Assembly (NCBI GenBank): GCA_014529385.2
Contig: CM043948.1
Location: 24,672,451-24,736,450 of the forward strand
Direction: 5' to 3'
Origin: Adiantum capillus-veneris
Taxonomy: Eukaryota > Streptophyta > Polypodiopsida > Polypodiales > Pteridaceae
Length of the DNA stretch: 64,000 nucleotides
Position numbers and translations under genes: made by a program. Positions 54,628 to 64,000 of the stretch are shown piece after piece. How positions within the stretch are numbered: the stretch's first letter is position 1; the number at the start of each line of letters is the position of its first letter. The notes beneath the pieces are model-generated. The model was not told the origin of the DNA, made no database searches, and was given only the letters and a program-made list of their open reading frames with translations.

Positions 54628-57600
54628 TTGTTCACAATGCTCGGGTAGTACGAAAGTGTCTCTTAGGTCAGTCCATTTCTTAGTAGAATCCACCTCAAGA
54701 AAACCAGACTCTCCTCTACGCACAGTAGCGTTGCGACCCTCCATGATTATCTTGAACCATTGCACGTCGAACAAGTCGACAAAAAATCCTCTGTAATCGA
54801 TCCTCAAAATCTCTTGCAGCGTGCCGAAGTAAGTGAGTTCCGCCACCACAGGATCTGCATCAGAGGAACGTCGTCGACTAGACTGTTCAAATTTTGCCAT
54901 GATTCCACAATCTTGAGTAAAACGCTTTTTGTCGATTTGTTCCACCCTAAAATGTCGAACTTTACACCATGCTGCTGTGTATGACTTATACTACAACGAA
55001 CAAAGATTATGAGTGGCCGTTCAAATGTTTATAAATAAAGTCACTTGCTAGTCGTACATTGCAAACTTACCTTGGTCGCGCAACCCCGAGAGTACTCCCA
55101 CTCTTCCTCAGTCACTTCGTCACCGCATTGTTGTGCGCTTTTCAATTGGTTGTGCAACCATCTTAAGCTCATGAAGGTTGGTAGGCTCTCCAGAACCGTC
55201 GGATAGTGCATCGGTGGTCGTCTTCCCCGTCTCCACTCGATTCGTGCCCTTTGTCGCTCTTGCTTTGCATCCTCATATTGTGAAATCCACTTTTGCATCA
55301 CTGGATTGTGAAGCATGCAAAATCGGTTGATTTTAGCCTCTAGATCTTCCGTCATCTTCTTCTCAACACTGAGATTGCACATGACAATCCCAGATATGCG
55401 CTCATCATCTATGGTTCGCCATAGCGTGTCCCTGGCTTTATCAAATCCGTCTAGCCACTCTCCAATGTACACTAGGGACTCTGATACCAACCAACCTTCT
55501 GCCATGCTACCCTCCGGACGTGCCTTTTGACGCACATATCCCTTAAGCGTTTTCATGAAACGTTCTAAGAAGAACATCCATCTGGAATGAACTGTGCCAG
55601 CTATTTCCACCTCATCAACTATGTGAACAAGAAGATGCACCTGAATGGTTAGCATGGTAGTAGGAAAATGTTTCTCAAACATGCACACAAGCTCCGCAGC
55701 CTTTAGTTTGGCAAATGGTATGGAGTCTACGTTGATCTCCTTTTGTGAGATCCATTGCACCAGCTTTGCAAGTTTGTAGATTGTGTTACGGATGTCGAGA
55801 GACAAACATCCCTCAATGGCAACCGGTAAAATAAACTGTAAATTATATGCAGCAATGATATTAAAGTCCACATTTTATGCAATGATATTAAAGTCCACTA
55901 TGAACGTACCTGACACATTTTATGCCAATCGTGTGACTTCAAACCGGTAAGCTTTCCTTCTTTAGTAAAACACGTTCGGAGCGAGTGCATTACGCCAGTG
56001 GGGGTCCGCAAAGATCGAATGGTCTCTTTTACTTTGCGTTCTTGGGCTCCTGTGAAAATCCATGGTGCTTTAGGGAGTTTTATCGATCCATCAGACGCTG
56101 TTTGCGGCCAATATTGCTCCATACGATCCACATTTCTAAGGTCAACTCTGGCTCCCAAAGTATCTTTCTTGCCGGTCAGATGGTCCCATAGTAGATTACC
56201 CACATTCTTGAATATGTGCATTGGATCGAGCAAGTGATTGATCATGAGTCGGGGCCAGTATGGTAACTCGTACCATAGAGATAGTCTCTTCATCCCTGGA
56301 GGCAATCCGTCATCGCACATCTCCTTCTGCTCTAACCATGCTTGTGCAGACATCCTTGGTGGCTCTCTTCCCAAAAAGCCATCGCGTAACACATGATTCT
56401 CTGGAAGATACGCTTGATGACCTTCGTAGATTTGCTTCTTCAGTGAGGGCGCCCTACGTGCATTCAGTCTAGGTCCACATGTGACACATGCTCTGTATCC
56501 GCTTGTTTGAAGCCCTGCATGTATACACATGATAATAGATCAACTATGGGAAAAAACAAGATTTACAGTGTCTGAGTGAGGAGTGTCAATAGATCACCTG
56601 AGCATTCTGTTAGCCCGGGATAGTCATGCATGGTCCACATTAGAATGCCTCTGATCAAAGCATTCCGTCGTCCTGTGTGTCGGCTCATATCCACCACCTC
56701 TATGCCAATCCACAATTGTTGTAGCTCTTCCAATAGTGGACGAAGATACACATCCATATTCCCCACTTTATATCGCCCTGGCACAATCAAGCTTAGCCAT
56801 AGGTGTCCCTTCTTCGTAGTCAACCACGGGGGAATGTTGTAGTTGACGATGACAACGGGCCATACAATGTAAAATGTTGATCTTTGACCAAATGGATTTA
56901 CGTCATCCATAGCCAGGCCTAAGCGCAAATTTCGAGCTTCCCTGGCAAAATCCGACCATGTTCCATCTATATGTTTCCAGGCTGCGCAATCTGCAGGAAT
57001 TCGTAGCACACCATCCGAAGATTTATTCTCCTCATGCCATGATGCTAGGGCGGCCATGGACTTACATTCGAAGAAATGCTTGATGTGAGGAAGCAGAGGA
57101 AAATGTCGCAAAACCTTTTGTGGAATTTTTGTCCCGTGGAGATCTACTCGATATCTTTCGGAATCACATTTCGGACACTTCTCCATGTCTATGTATTCCC
57201 CTCTGAAAAGAATGCAGTCATTAGGACAAGCGTGGATAGAATTGTAATCCATCCCCAAGTTTCGCAAAATCTTTCTTGCTTCATCTCGAGAATCTGGCAT
57301 CACATTGTCAGCTGGTAGTATGTGCTCTTTAAGCAATCTACACAACATAAAAATACGATACAGTCGTGTAAAAATCTATCAGATCATTATACATTTAGAG
57401 TTTTATTAAAGTAAACTAATTGTAATAGATCACCTGAAAAGCGCTGTGACGCTAATGTCACTCCATCCAAACTTTTCCTGCATGTTGAGAAGAACCAGGA
57501 GTGCTTTCAATCTAGACATACGTGCTCCATTATACAATGGCGTATCGGCTTCACTTTTCATATCATCATAGATAAGCCTTTCTGAATCCATGATCGTCTC

Positions 57601-57966
57601 GATCATTTCATCAATCTTGGGCTCAAACATTGCCTCGTTGGGAATGTGCTCTGCATGATCATCCCCCAAGCTGTCAGAGGCTACATCTTGTGGCCTCACA
57701 TATGCTGCTTGACCAAAGCGCCTGCGAACACGTCTATTGGGTTGCAAGATTGCTGCTTGTTGGCCAGCGTCAGAGTCCGACGAGTTATAATTGGCAACAA
57801 CTCGATCTATAATAGATGGATCGAACTCGCCAAATTCGCGAACGTGCTGCAAAGAAACACGTCTTGTCCGTCGCACAGCATGCTTGCATTGATTACAAGG
57901 ACATAAGACCCTCGTTGAGAGATAGGTGTTTCGGTTGGACGGTCCCACATCCTCATCACTACTCAT
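54628..57966 (-). CDS. CACTA transposase (Tnp2 type), five exons
   Basis: Catalyses cutting and joining at CACTA ends. Exons 57966-57434, 57337-56598, 56514-55910, 55835-55071 and 54990-54628, all bounded by GT/AG. ATG 57966. Exon 1: CPCNQCKH zinc motif (transposase-associated domain). Exons 2-3: Tnp2 core with LRLGLAMDDVNPFGQ (the usual GLATDG-NPFG), GHLWLSLIVPGRY, MDVYLRPLLEEL, then HLLDPMHIFKNVG. Exon 4: DUF4218-like (MFEKHFPTTMLTIQVHLLVH, WMFFLERFMKTLKGYV). Exon 5: DUF4216-like (YFGTLQEILRIDYRGF, LFDVQWFKIIMEG). No stop seen inside the exons. A possible further exon (54561 down) would lead toward 54496. Splicing is predicted, not proven. Confidence 0.82.
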
Positions 57967-58466
57967 AATGAGGATAAAAATCTTATAACCTGGACAACAA
58001 ATTTAATATTCTGTTGGCATTCTTCGTCTTATCTCTCTCTCTCTCTCTTTACCTCACATTCTCTAGTCATATCCAATCCCCGCACACCTCGGTCTAGAGG
58101 TGCACGGAGATCAGAACCACCGGGTTATAATCTCGTCTTTATTGGTCAATACCTATATTTGTGGGTACAAGAAATCTACAGACCCACGTCTACATGATAC
58201 TGCATGTAGTGGACAAAACCCCTTTGCCTCTTCTCTAGCTGTAGCACTTCACAGCATCTTAACATCTTTTCACAGTAGATCTTTTCACTGTTCGTCTAAC
58301 TCTAAACCCTAAACCGTAAGTAATTCTTGCGTGGACTCGATCTAACGTAAATAAACGTAAATCTAACTAAAAATAAACCTAAATCTAATTTAACGTAAGT
58401 CTACATCTAACCTAATCTTTAACGTCTTTTGGGATAGTTTCCTACGACGTTAAAACTCTCTTCTTC

Positions 58467-58512
<46 letters not shown>

Positions 58513-59621
58513 ACCTAAATAAACCTAAGTCTAATCTAATATAACATAAATCTAAATCTAACGTAAATTATGTTATATTAAAAACAAAGAACTAAACTAA
58601 CAGGGACTATAAGAACCTTAAAACTGATTTAACACATAATTTTTCACATAACTCGGCAAGAGTTGGCATTCTCATCACTAAAGATGTGAGAGTTAACTTC
58701 CAGCGGTGACGCTGCCTCATCTCCATCCACATCTGACGACAGCAATTGGCCCTTTAGACCGTTCTTGCTCTTGTTACTAACTTTGAAGTTGCTGTTGAAT
58801 GACTAGAGGTTGTCTAGATGGTCATTGTGTCGGGGATGTAGTGACTCTTGCCGCCCTGAAGATCCACCTTCTTCCCTATCTTCTGAAGACATTTCACCAG
58901 TACTTTTGGATCGACGGAGCCCACCATGAGTGAAGGCAGCAATACCCTATATTCCATTGAGGGCTTTCTTCACCCACTTCATGCAGGAATCACAGTCTAT
59001 GGAGACCTAAATCTAATCTAATATAACGTAAATCTAAATCTAGCGTAAATAAACGTAAATCTAATTAAAAATAAACCTAAATCTAATCTAATTTAACTTA
59101 AATAAACCTAAATCTAATTTAACGTAAGTCTACATCTAACCTAATCTTTATCGTCTTTTAGGATAGTTTCCTACGACGTTATAACTCTCTTCTTCTTGTG
59201 TGTGTGCGCGTGTGTGGATGTGTGTGCCAATAAAAACAGATAAATGGTATAACCTTTCTATCACCCATGCCAAGTATGATAGATTGATTATGCCATTTCC
59301 CTCTTGAATAATAGGTCTTGAGTTCAACTCCTCGTCGGTTAGATCTTTAGGTCTTTTAATTTTAATTAGTTTCCTACGACGTTAAATTAGTTTCTCTCTC
59401 TTTCTCTCTCAATGTGTGTGCGTTTTTTTGGATTGTATGCATGTTTTCACTCTCTTTTCCTCTCTCAATGTGTGCATTTTTTGTTTATGCATGTTCTCTC
59501 TCTCTTTTCCTCTCTCAATGCGTGCGTTTTTTGTTTATGCATGCTCTCTCTCTCTTTTCCTCTCTCAATGTGCGTGTGCATTCTTTGTTTATGTATGTGT
59601 GTGTGCGTTTTTGTTTATGTT

Positions 59622-59687
<66 letters not shown>

Positions 59688-59805
59688 AACACTATGTGTG
59701 TGTGTGTATGTGTGTGTGTGAGAGAGAGAGAGAGGGAGAGAGAAAGAGGGGAAGGGAACATGAGAATGAGGAGAGGAAAGGAGCATACCTGGCTCTCCTT
59801 CCTCT

Positions 59806-59836
<31 letters not shown>

Positions 59837-59845
59837 GAGAAGAAA

Positions 59846-59886
<41 letters not shown>

Positions 59887-59940
59887 TTACCTGCTCCTTG
59901 CTTGAGGGTGCCGAAAAACTCAGATCTGAGATCTGAGTTT
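57967..59940 (-). other. CACTA 5' noncoding region with microsatellites
   Basis: Counterpart of 34986-36594, with a longer insert of 'taaatctaa' repeats and a segment at 58590-58980 that the short element has only partly. TG tract 58468-58507, CT tract 59626-59684, TG tract 59812-59836, GA tract 59845-59884. The plus strand 59262-59340 contains the same weak tRNA-like B-box. Confidence 0.7.
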
Positions 59941-60093
59941 TTGGGCGCGCTCTGTTATTTTTTTAGCCCAGCCGGCGTCGCTATGAGCGTCGCAAATTTA
60001 CAAAGAAATTTGCGACGCTCATAGCGACGCCGGGATTTATTTTTTTAAGCGTCGCTGTGTGAGCGTCGCTAATATGAATAGCCTCTTGTAGTG
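59941..60093 (-). promoter_or_regulatory. CACTA 5' terminal and subterminal repeats
   Basis: Hairpin built on 'gcgtcgctatgagcgtcgc' flanking 'aaatttacaaagaaattt' (59975-60030), then single units before the TIR. Shorter than the matching end at 34822-34985. Confidence 0.85.
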
Positions 60094-60519
60094 TATCTAG
60101 GCAGTCAGTAAGCTCTAAAAGATTCAACGTGACTGATGGCTTCCTCTTCATCAAGCAAGGTGAGTTTGTTCTTGAATACTGCTAGTAACGAACCTTTGTT
60201 TCTTGATTGCCCAGCAAGGTTTGACATGATCAATCATGGAGATTATGGGGGTAGTAGTAATAGCAAGATGTGTGCCATCATTCCCACTCTAGATGGTGAC
60301 ATCCAGACATTTACCCATAAACAAGGGTGTCGATATGTCCTAAAAAACAAGTGTGGCAATAGTGGAGTTATCTGACTGCTCCTCTGATGAGAACAACGTC
60401 TTTTTTGTTAGTAACTCACCCAGTAAACATCATGACTCATTTTCTTTTCGCCAGCAAACAAAAAGAAAAGATGATTGGAGGCAAGATGAAAAGAAAAACC
60501 GAGAAATATCCTTCGGATC

Positions 60520-60890
60520 AAACCAAGTAGAAAAGCAAAGAGTATATTGGAGTACATTGTGCTCAATGGCCACAAGTACCCCAAGTTGAGTAGAATTCTT
60601 TCTAGGTGTTTGATGGATGTAGTTCTCCAGGTGTAAAATGGAGACTACGTTCATGAACTGGACGCAATGTCGGATGGTGTCCCCAAAGTGTAAGGGATGG
60701 ATCAAAAGTATGATGGCCATTGTTAGGTTAAGCCTGTTCATTCTAGAATGGGGTATCTAGATTTAATCAAGAGAAGTAAATGTGGTGGACATCTCGTTTG
60801 CAAAAATAGCTTATGCTCTATTAATGCAATGAACCGACGGCCAAATGAGACTTCTTCGATAAGAAGATGCAAACGTCAATTATGTCGATT
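60520..60890 (+). pseudogene. Decayed unrecognised gene
   Basis: One plus frame reads SILEYIVLNGHKYPKLSRIL, MDVVLQ, YVHELDAMSDGVPKV and KRSKCGGHLVCKNSLCSINA with three stops (TAA, TAA, TAG) and no frameshift. The C-x5-C-x4-C spacing suggests a zinc-binding domain. An open segment at 60136-60375 (FLDCPARFDMINHGDYGG) upstream may belong to it. I do not know the family; a DNA-transposon protein is possible. Confidence 0.35.
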
Positions 60891-62630
60891 GGTATGGTGA
60901 GCTCCAAAAATGGAACACTATGATGCTTCTACTCTAGTCAGAGTCCAATTCTCCTCCGAGAGTGTTCATGTGCGGTTTATTATTTGCTCACAGAATACAA
61001 TTGGACCCGATTGTTCATCCACATCGTATGTGTGAGTTATGAGCAGAAGCGTATGTGTGAATTATGGAACTGTGCAAGGAGCGAGGAAGAGGCGACCAGC
61101 CTGTTCAGGAATATACGATTTTGTTGGGCTTCTAGAAAAGTGTTTGACTGTAACTTATTATAAATGGATATTTGGCTAAGTTGGTGGCATGTGCAATACC
61201 CTCGCTAGAGAAAACACTTTGTTGAGGTAAACATTGACAAGCTGCTTTTTAAGGGAGTCCTATATTTTAGTGCTCGAATGCAATCCTTTAGTAAAAAATG
61301 TTGCAAGAAGTGGATAATTTGTCGTACTTTTTGACTACAGACCTTGTTGAAACAAAGCACATGAGTTGACTTGCTGGCGAGGGAAACAAAGAAATGTTGA
61401 GATTGTACGATGCATGCGTGTCTGATCTATCAAACACTTTTTACAAAGTGTGGAGATGCTTGCTTTGTCAAGGGTAGATATCATGGAGCTGGACCTTATG
61501 CAAAAAAACTTGCTCGTTGGGCATAACATGACCAATTACTAGGCCCAGCTGCTATTGCTAGAGAGATTGAGGATGGGCTGGGAGGTACACCACTCTATTA
61601 GTAATTGACAGTGGAGGGAGATAATATTACAGTAGCCAAGAAGCAAAAACAGATTGGGACAATTGTTGTCATATGGCATAAAACAAGAATCTAATTAAAT
61701 TGTTCTGATCACATCCCCTAGTGCCAATTGTAATTGTAGGCGCGCGTGACTAATTGTAACTGCAGATTTAATGGAGCAATTCTTTTTTAGGAAATTCATG
61801 ATTTGAGAAGGTGGTATGAGTCTTCCTGTTCTTTTGCTATGTGCAAATCATATTTTTTGGTTATTAAATGTGAGCTACTGAATTAATATTGTAATTTTAT
61901 TTGGAGAATTTTGTGATTTAATACGGTGGCTTGTGTCTTCTTGTCCTTCCCCTTTTCTCTCAAGCATTTTTTTCAAATGTACATGTTACTTTAAAGGTTC
62001 AATTGGATTGAGAAATAACAAAAAAAGCTCCCTCCAAAAAGATCTCTCTGCAAAGGGATTGGAAATCTTTATCCTTGCAAACATTGTTGAAGTCACAAGG
62101 CTTAGAAAAAGCTCCCTCCAAAAGCTCTCTCCATTCCCATCCCCACAAGGATAATACTCAAACCCCCAACTCAAGCCCACCAACAAGGAACTATGGCTGG
62201 AAGGTGTGCTACTAAATCTGCTGCTCAAGAATGTGCAATGCACTATCAGTGTCAGATCTCACCAACAAATATCCACAAACAAGGTGATCACTTCTTCATT
62301 CAACAAGAGAGAGAGAGAGAGAGAGATAGAGAGAGAGAGTGAATGTTTTCTTTATTTCAAAAAAGAGAGAAAAAGGCAAGAAGAGCACGATAGACTATGA
62401 AATTAATATGTAATTATGAATATTGGAATTGTTTTTACAACAAACACAGCAAAACTTATCTTTTGTCTTCAATAAAGTTTGTCGAGGCAGCTTTGTAGGC
62501 TTCAAAATTTGCATGATAGTGACTCAAGACTTACACCGTGTAGGGTAGCACTTCAATTTGGCTTACACCCTATAGGGTAGCGCTATACTCAAGGCTTATT
62601 CTCGGCTCTCTCTTATCTCCTTTCTCTCAA
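60891..62630. other. No gene seen
   Basis: No domain recognised in any frame. A short direct repeat, 'aaaaagctccctccaaaa', occurs at about 62023 and 62107. GA repeat at 62307-62338. Confidence 0.5.
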
Positions 62631-62796
62631 TTTGCAACTTGGACAAGTGCCTTCTTCTCTCTCACACACAGTAGCCTTATGGCAAATTTACTCTCTCTCT
62701 TGCTCTATCATTCAGCATCTCAAGCGAGTGTGCCCTCATTCTCTCTCTTTTGTTCTTCCTTGGCTATGCACACCCAAACGACAAGAGAGAATCTCT

Positions 62797-62853
<57 letters not shown>
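62797..62853 (+). repeat. (CT)n microsatellite
   Basis: About 28 CT units. Confidence 0.95.
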
Positions 62854-62856
<3 letters not shown>

Positions 62857-62890
62857 CTGTCATTGAATCCAGTCATTTTGTGAAGGGGCT

Positions 62891-63451
62891 TCAAGGAGAC
62901 CTTGAGCTGCTCCAATGGCATGCATTTCTTGTCAAAATCTCTAGAGCTGATAGATAATTGGGATTGGCATGTTTCTTTTTCTTTGTCAGCAGCTCTAGAA
63001 GGTATTGGGCATGGTCGATGGTTACCAACATATTATGTTGGTAGGCCCACGTGTAGGCTGTAGCTACTATATGGTTAGGAGTAGTGTACCTACCTAGTTG
63101 TTTGTCATCAATATGGAAGAACTTCATAAACATTCAAGTGGGTACCTCAGCTTCCGGACCTGTCATAATTGCAAAGGTAGCCATTGCTCCCTTTTTCACG
63201 AACACTTCTATTTCCATCTCTTTTTTTCCTTTCATGATTGTTCCTTTTTTTGATAGCCTCAAAGATTTTGAAATTAGCTCTAATGTGATTTTAACCTGTA
63301 CTTTGTCATCATCAAGGGTTGTGATTCCCGTTGTTCCCTCATCTGTGATGATGGTGTACAGCTTGTGGACTCTTGGATATTGATTCTGCAAGGGGGCAAA
63401 TGGAAGTAGTTGAGCATGTCTATCTTTTCCAATGCTTCTTCTATGGGTCAA
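62891..63451 (-). pseudogene. Unrecognised protein of a putative LTR element, one stop
   Basis: Minus frame from 63451 (possibly from further upstream at ~63470): RVHKLYTIITDEGTTGITTL, KVQVKITLELISKSLRL, EMEIEVFVKKGAMATFAIM, then TGA at 63134-63136, and in the same frame MFMKFFHIDDKQLGRY, VATAYTWAYQHNMLVTI and YLLELLTKKKKH, ending at 62891. Apart from that stop (likely CGA to TGA) it is open for ~185 residues, with globular, mixed composition. It lies about 50 bases inside an LTR end, where gag would be. Function unknown. Confidence 0.5.
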
Positions 63452-63488
63452 TAACTTACCAATTGGAATTGGAGCTGGTCTCTTCAGA

Positions 63489-63501
63489 CAGCTGATTCTA
63501 G
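63489..63501 (-). other. Degenerate primer site (putative)
   Basis: Minus strand CTAGAATCAGCTG follows the LTR end CTAACA. It matches the initiator-Met site only in part (ATCAG core). Confidence 0.35.
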
Positions 63502-64000
63502 TGTTAGAATTTAGAGCTATTGGTTATGTCGTTAGTTCAATTAGCGAAACTAAAACAGAGTACTGAACTAAATTAGGGAACTAAACTCGAATGTTATATT
63601 GAAACAAGAGACATGATTAGAAAACTAGAAAGAGTATTTGCAGACTCAGATTAATAGCTCAAGGATAACCAGTACAATGTATAATGGGTTTAAGCTCAAA
63701 TGATTATAGAAGCAATGAATACACGGTGAAACTAGAGGCAAGGAGCTCGTAAACCCAAAAGTATTTAGAAAGCTAAATCCAAAAGTCAAGAATCTAAGAA
63801 GCCAAGAAGCCCAATTACAATGTAGTGGGTCCTATTTATAGCTCCCAAGAGTTACTGTAGCAACTGCCTACGGTATATACTGCTAGTGTGACTGCTCTCG
63901 TTGTTCAGACTTCTAAGGGACAGTTCTTGCCTATTGGGACTGTCCTCGCCTTCTACATCCTTCCCTCCTTTCTTGAGTTTTGGTATAACTCCAAAAAAAT
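63502..64000 (-). repeat. LTR, 5' side of a minus-strand retrotransposon, cut by window
   Basis: Minus strand ends TTCTAACA at 63502, with TATAAATA at 63840-63833 as promoter. No partner LTR in the window. The ORF at 62891-63451 would be its first gene. Confidence 0.5.

Larger units (their letters stand above)
52695..60093 (-). mobile_element. CACTA transposon, full structure (7399 bp)
   Basis: Plus-strand ends CACTACAAGAGG and CCTCTTGTAGTG, 3-bp target duplication TAT (52692-52694 and 60094-60096). Genes run on the minus strand. Five transposase exons plus a second-protein exon set are all present with consensus splice sites. Same family as 34822-39688 and 21409-22420, with nearly identical exon sequence. 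This is the best candidate for an autonomous-type copy, but the second protein has a stop at 53804. Confidence 0.96.

Noticed and set aside
55985-56472. Plus-strand open frames over the CACTA transposase
   Set aside because: Antisense shadows of exon 3; the minus frame has conserved domains and splice sites.
59412-60024. Three overlapping open frames of 100-174 codons
   Set aside because: Same microsatellite artefact in the sister CACTA element.

Overview
This window is TE-dominated plant nuclear DNA. I found no convincing host gene, no rRNA or functional tRNA gene and no CRISPR array. The evidence for a land plant is the mix of families: Copia elements with the plant initiator-Met primer site (TGGTATCAGAGC), a Ty3/Gypsy element with two RNase H domains (Tat-like), CACTA (En/Spm-type) transposons whose transposase carries plant-type Tnp2, DUF4218 and DUF4216-like segments, an APE-type LINE, and very long CT/GA/TG microsatellites. 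I cannot place the species. The nested TE content suggests a large genome, and a non-flowering vascular plant is possible, but that is a guess.

Layout. 1-5580: a Copia element cut by the left window edge; its gag-pol lies in one frame broken by four stop codons. 5581-10725: no genes; contains an array of inverted-repeat (foldback) units with poly-C tracts (6889-8405) and a 104-bp tandem duplication. 10726-20865: a young Gypsy element with an uninterrupted 1682-codon gag-pol and nearly identical ~2.5-kb LTRs. 21409-22420: a broken 3' end of a CACTA element. 23066-23397: an isolated LTR with a primer site.

23.7-40.7 kb: a large decayed Gypsy element on the minus strand (zinc knuckles, gag, protease, RT, RNase H, integrase and a second protease-like domain downstream of integrase). 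Its RT segment is inverted. It is interrupted by a gag-only Copia-type element (28997-31342, minus) and by a complete but internally deleted CACTA element (34822-39688, TSD TTT).

40708-42950: a region bounded by ~170-bp inverted repeats. 43080-44390: a decayed minus-strand piece of the same Gypsy family as the intact element. 44807-45200: an LTR/primer-site remnant. 46981-47741: a purine-rich microsatellite. 47742-52261: a decayed LINE on the minus strand. 52695-60093: a near-complete CACTA element on the minus strand (TSD TAT). 60520-60890: a decayed unknown gene. 62891-63470: an unknown minus-strand ORF just inside an LTR that runs off the right edge (63502-64000).

How they relate. The two full-length CACTA copies look like an autonomous-type/deletion-derivative pair. 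The 7.4-kb copy keeps all transposase exons but has a CGA-to-TGA stop in its second-protein exon. The 4.9-kb copy has lost most transposase exons but keeps both ends and reads through that codon. The recurring CGA-to-TGA stops in several families fit decay by deamination of methylated CpG.
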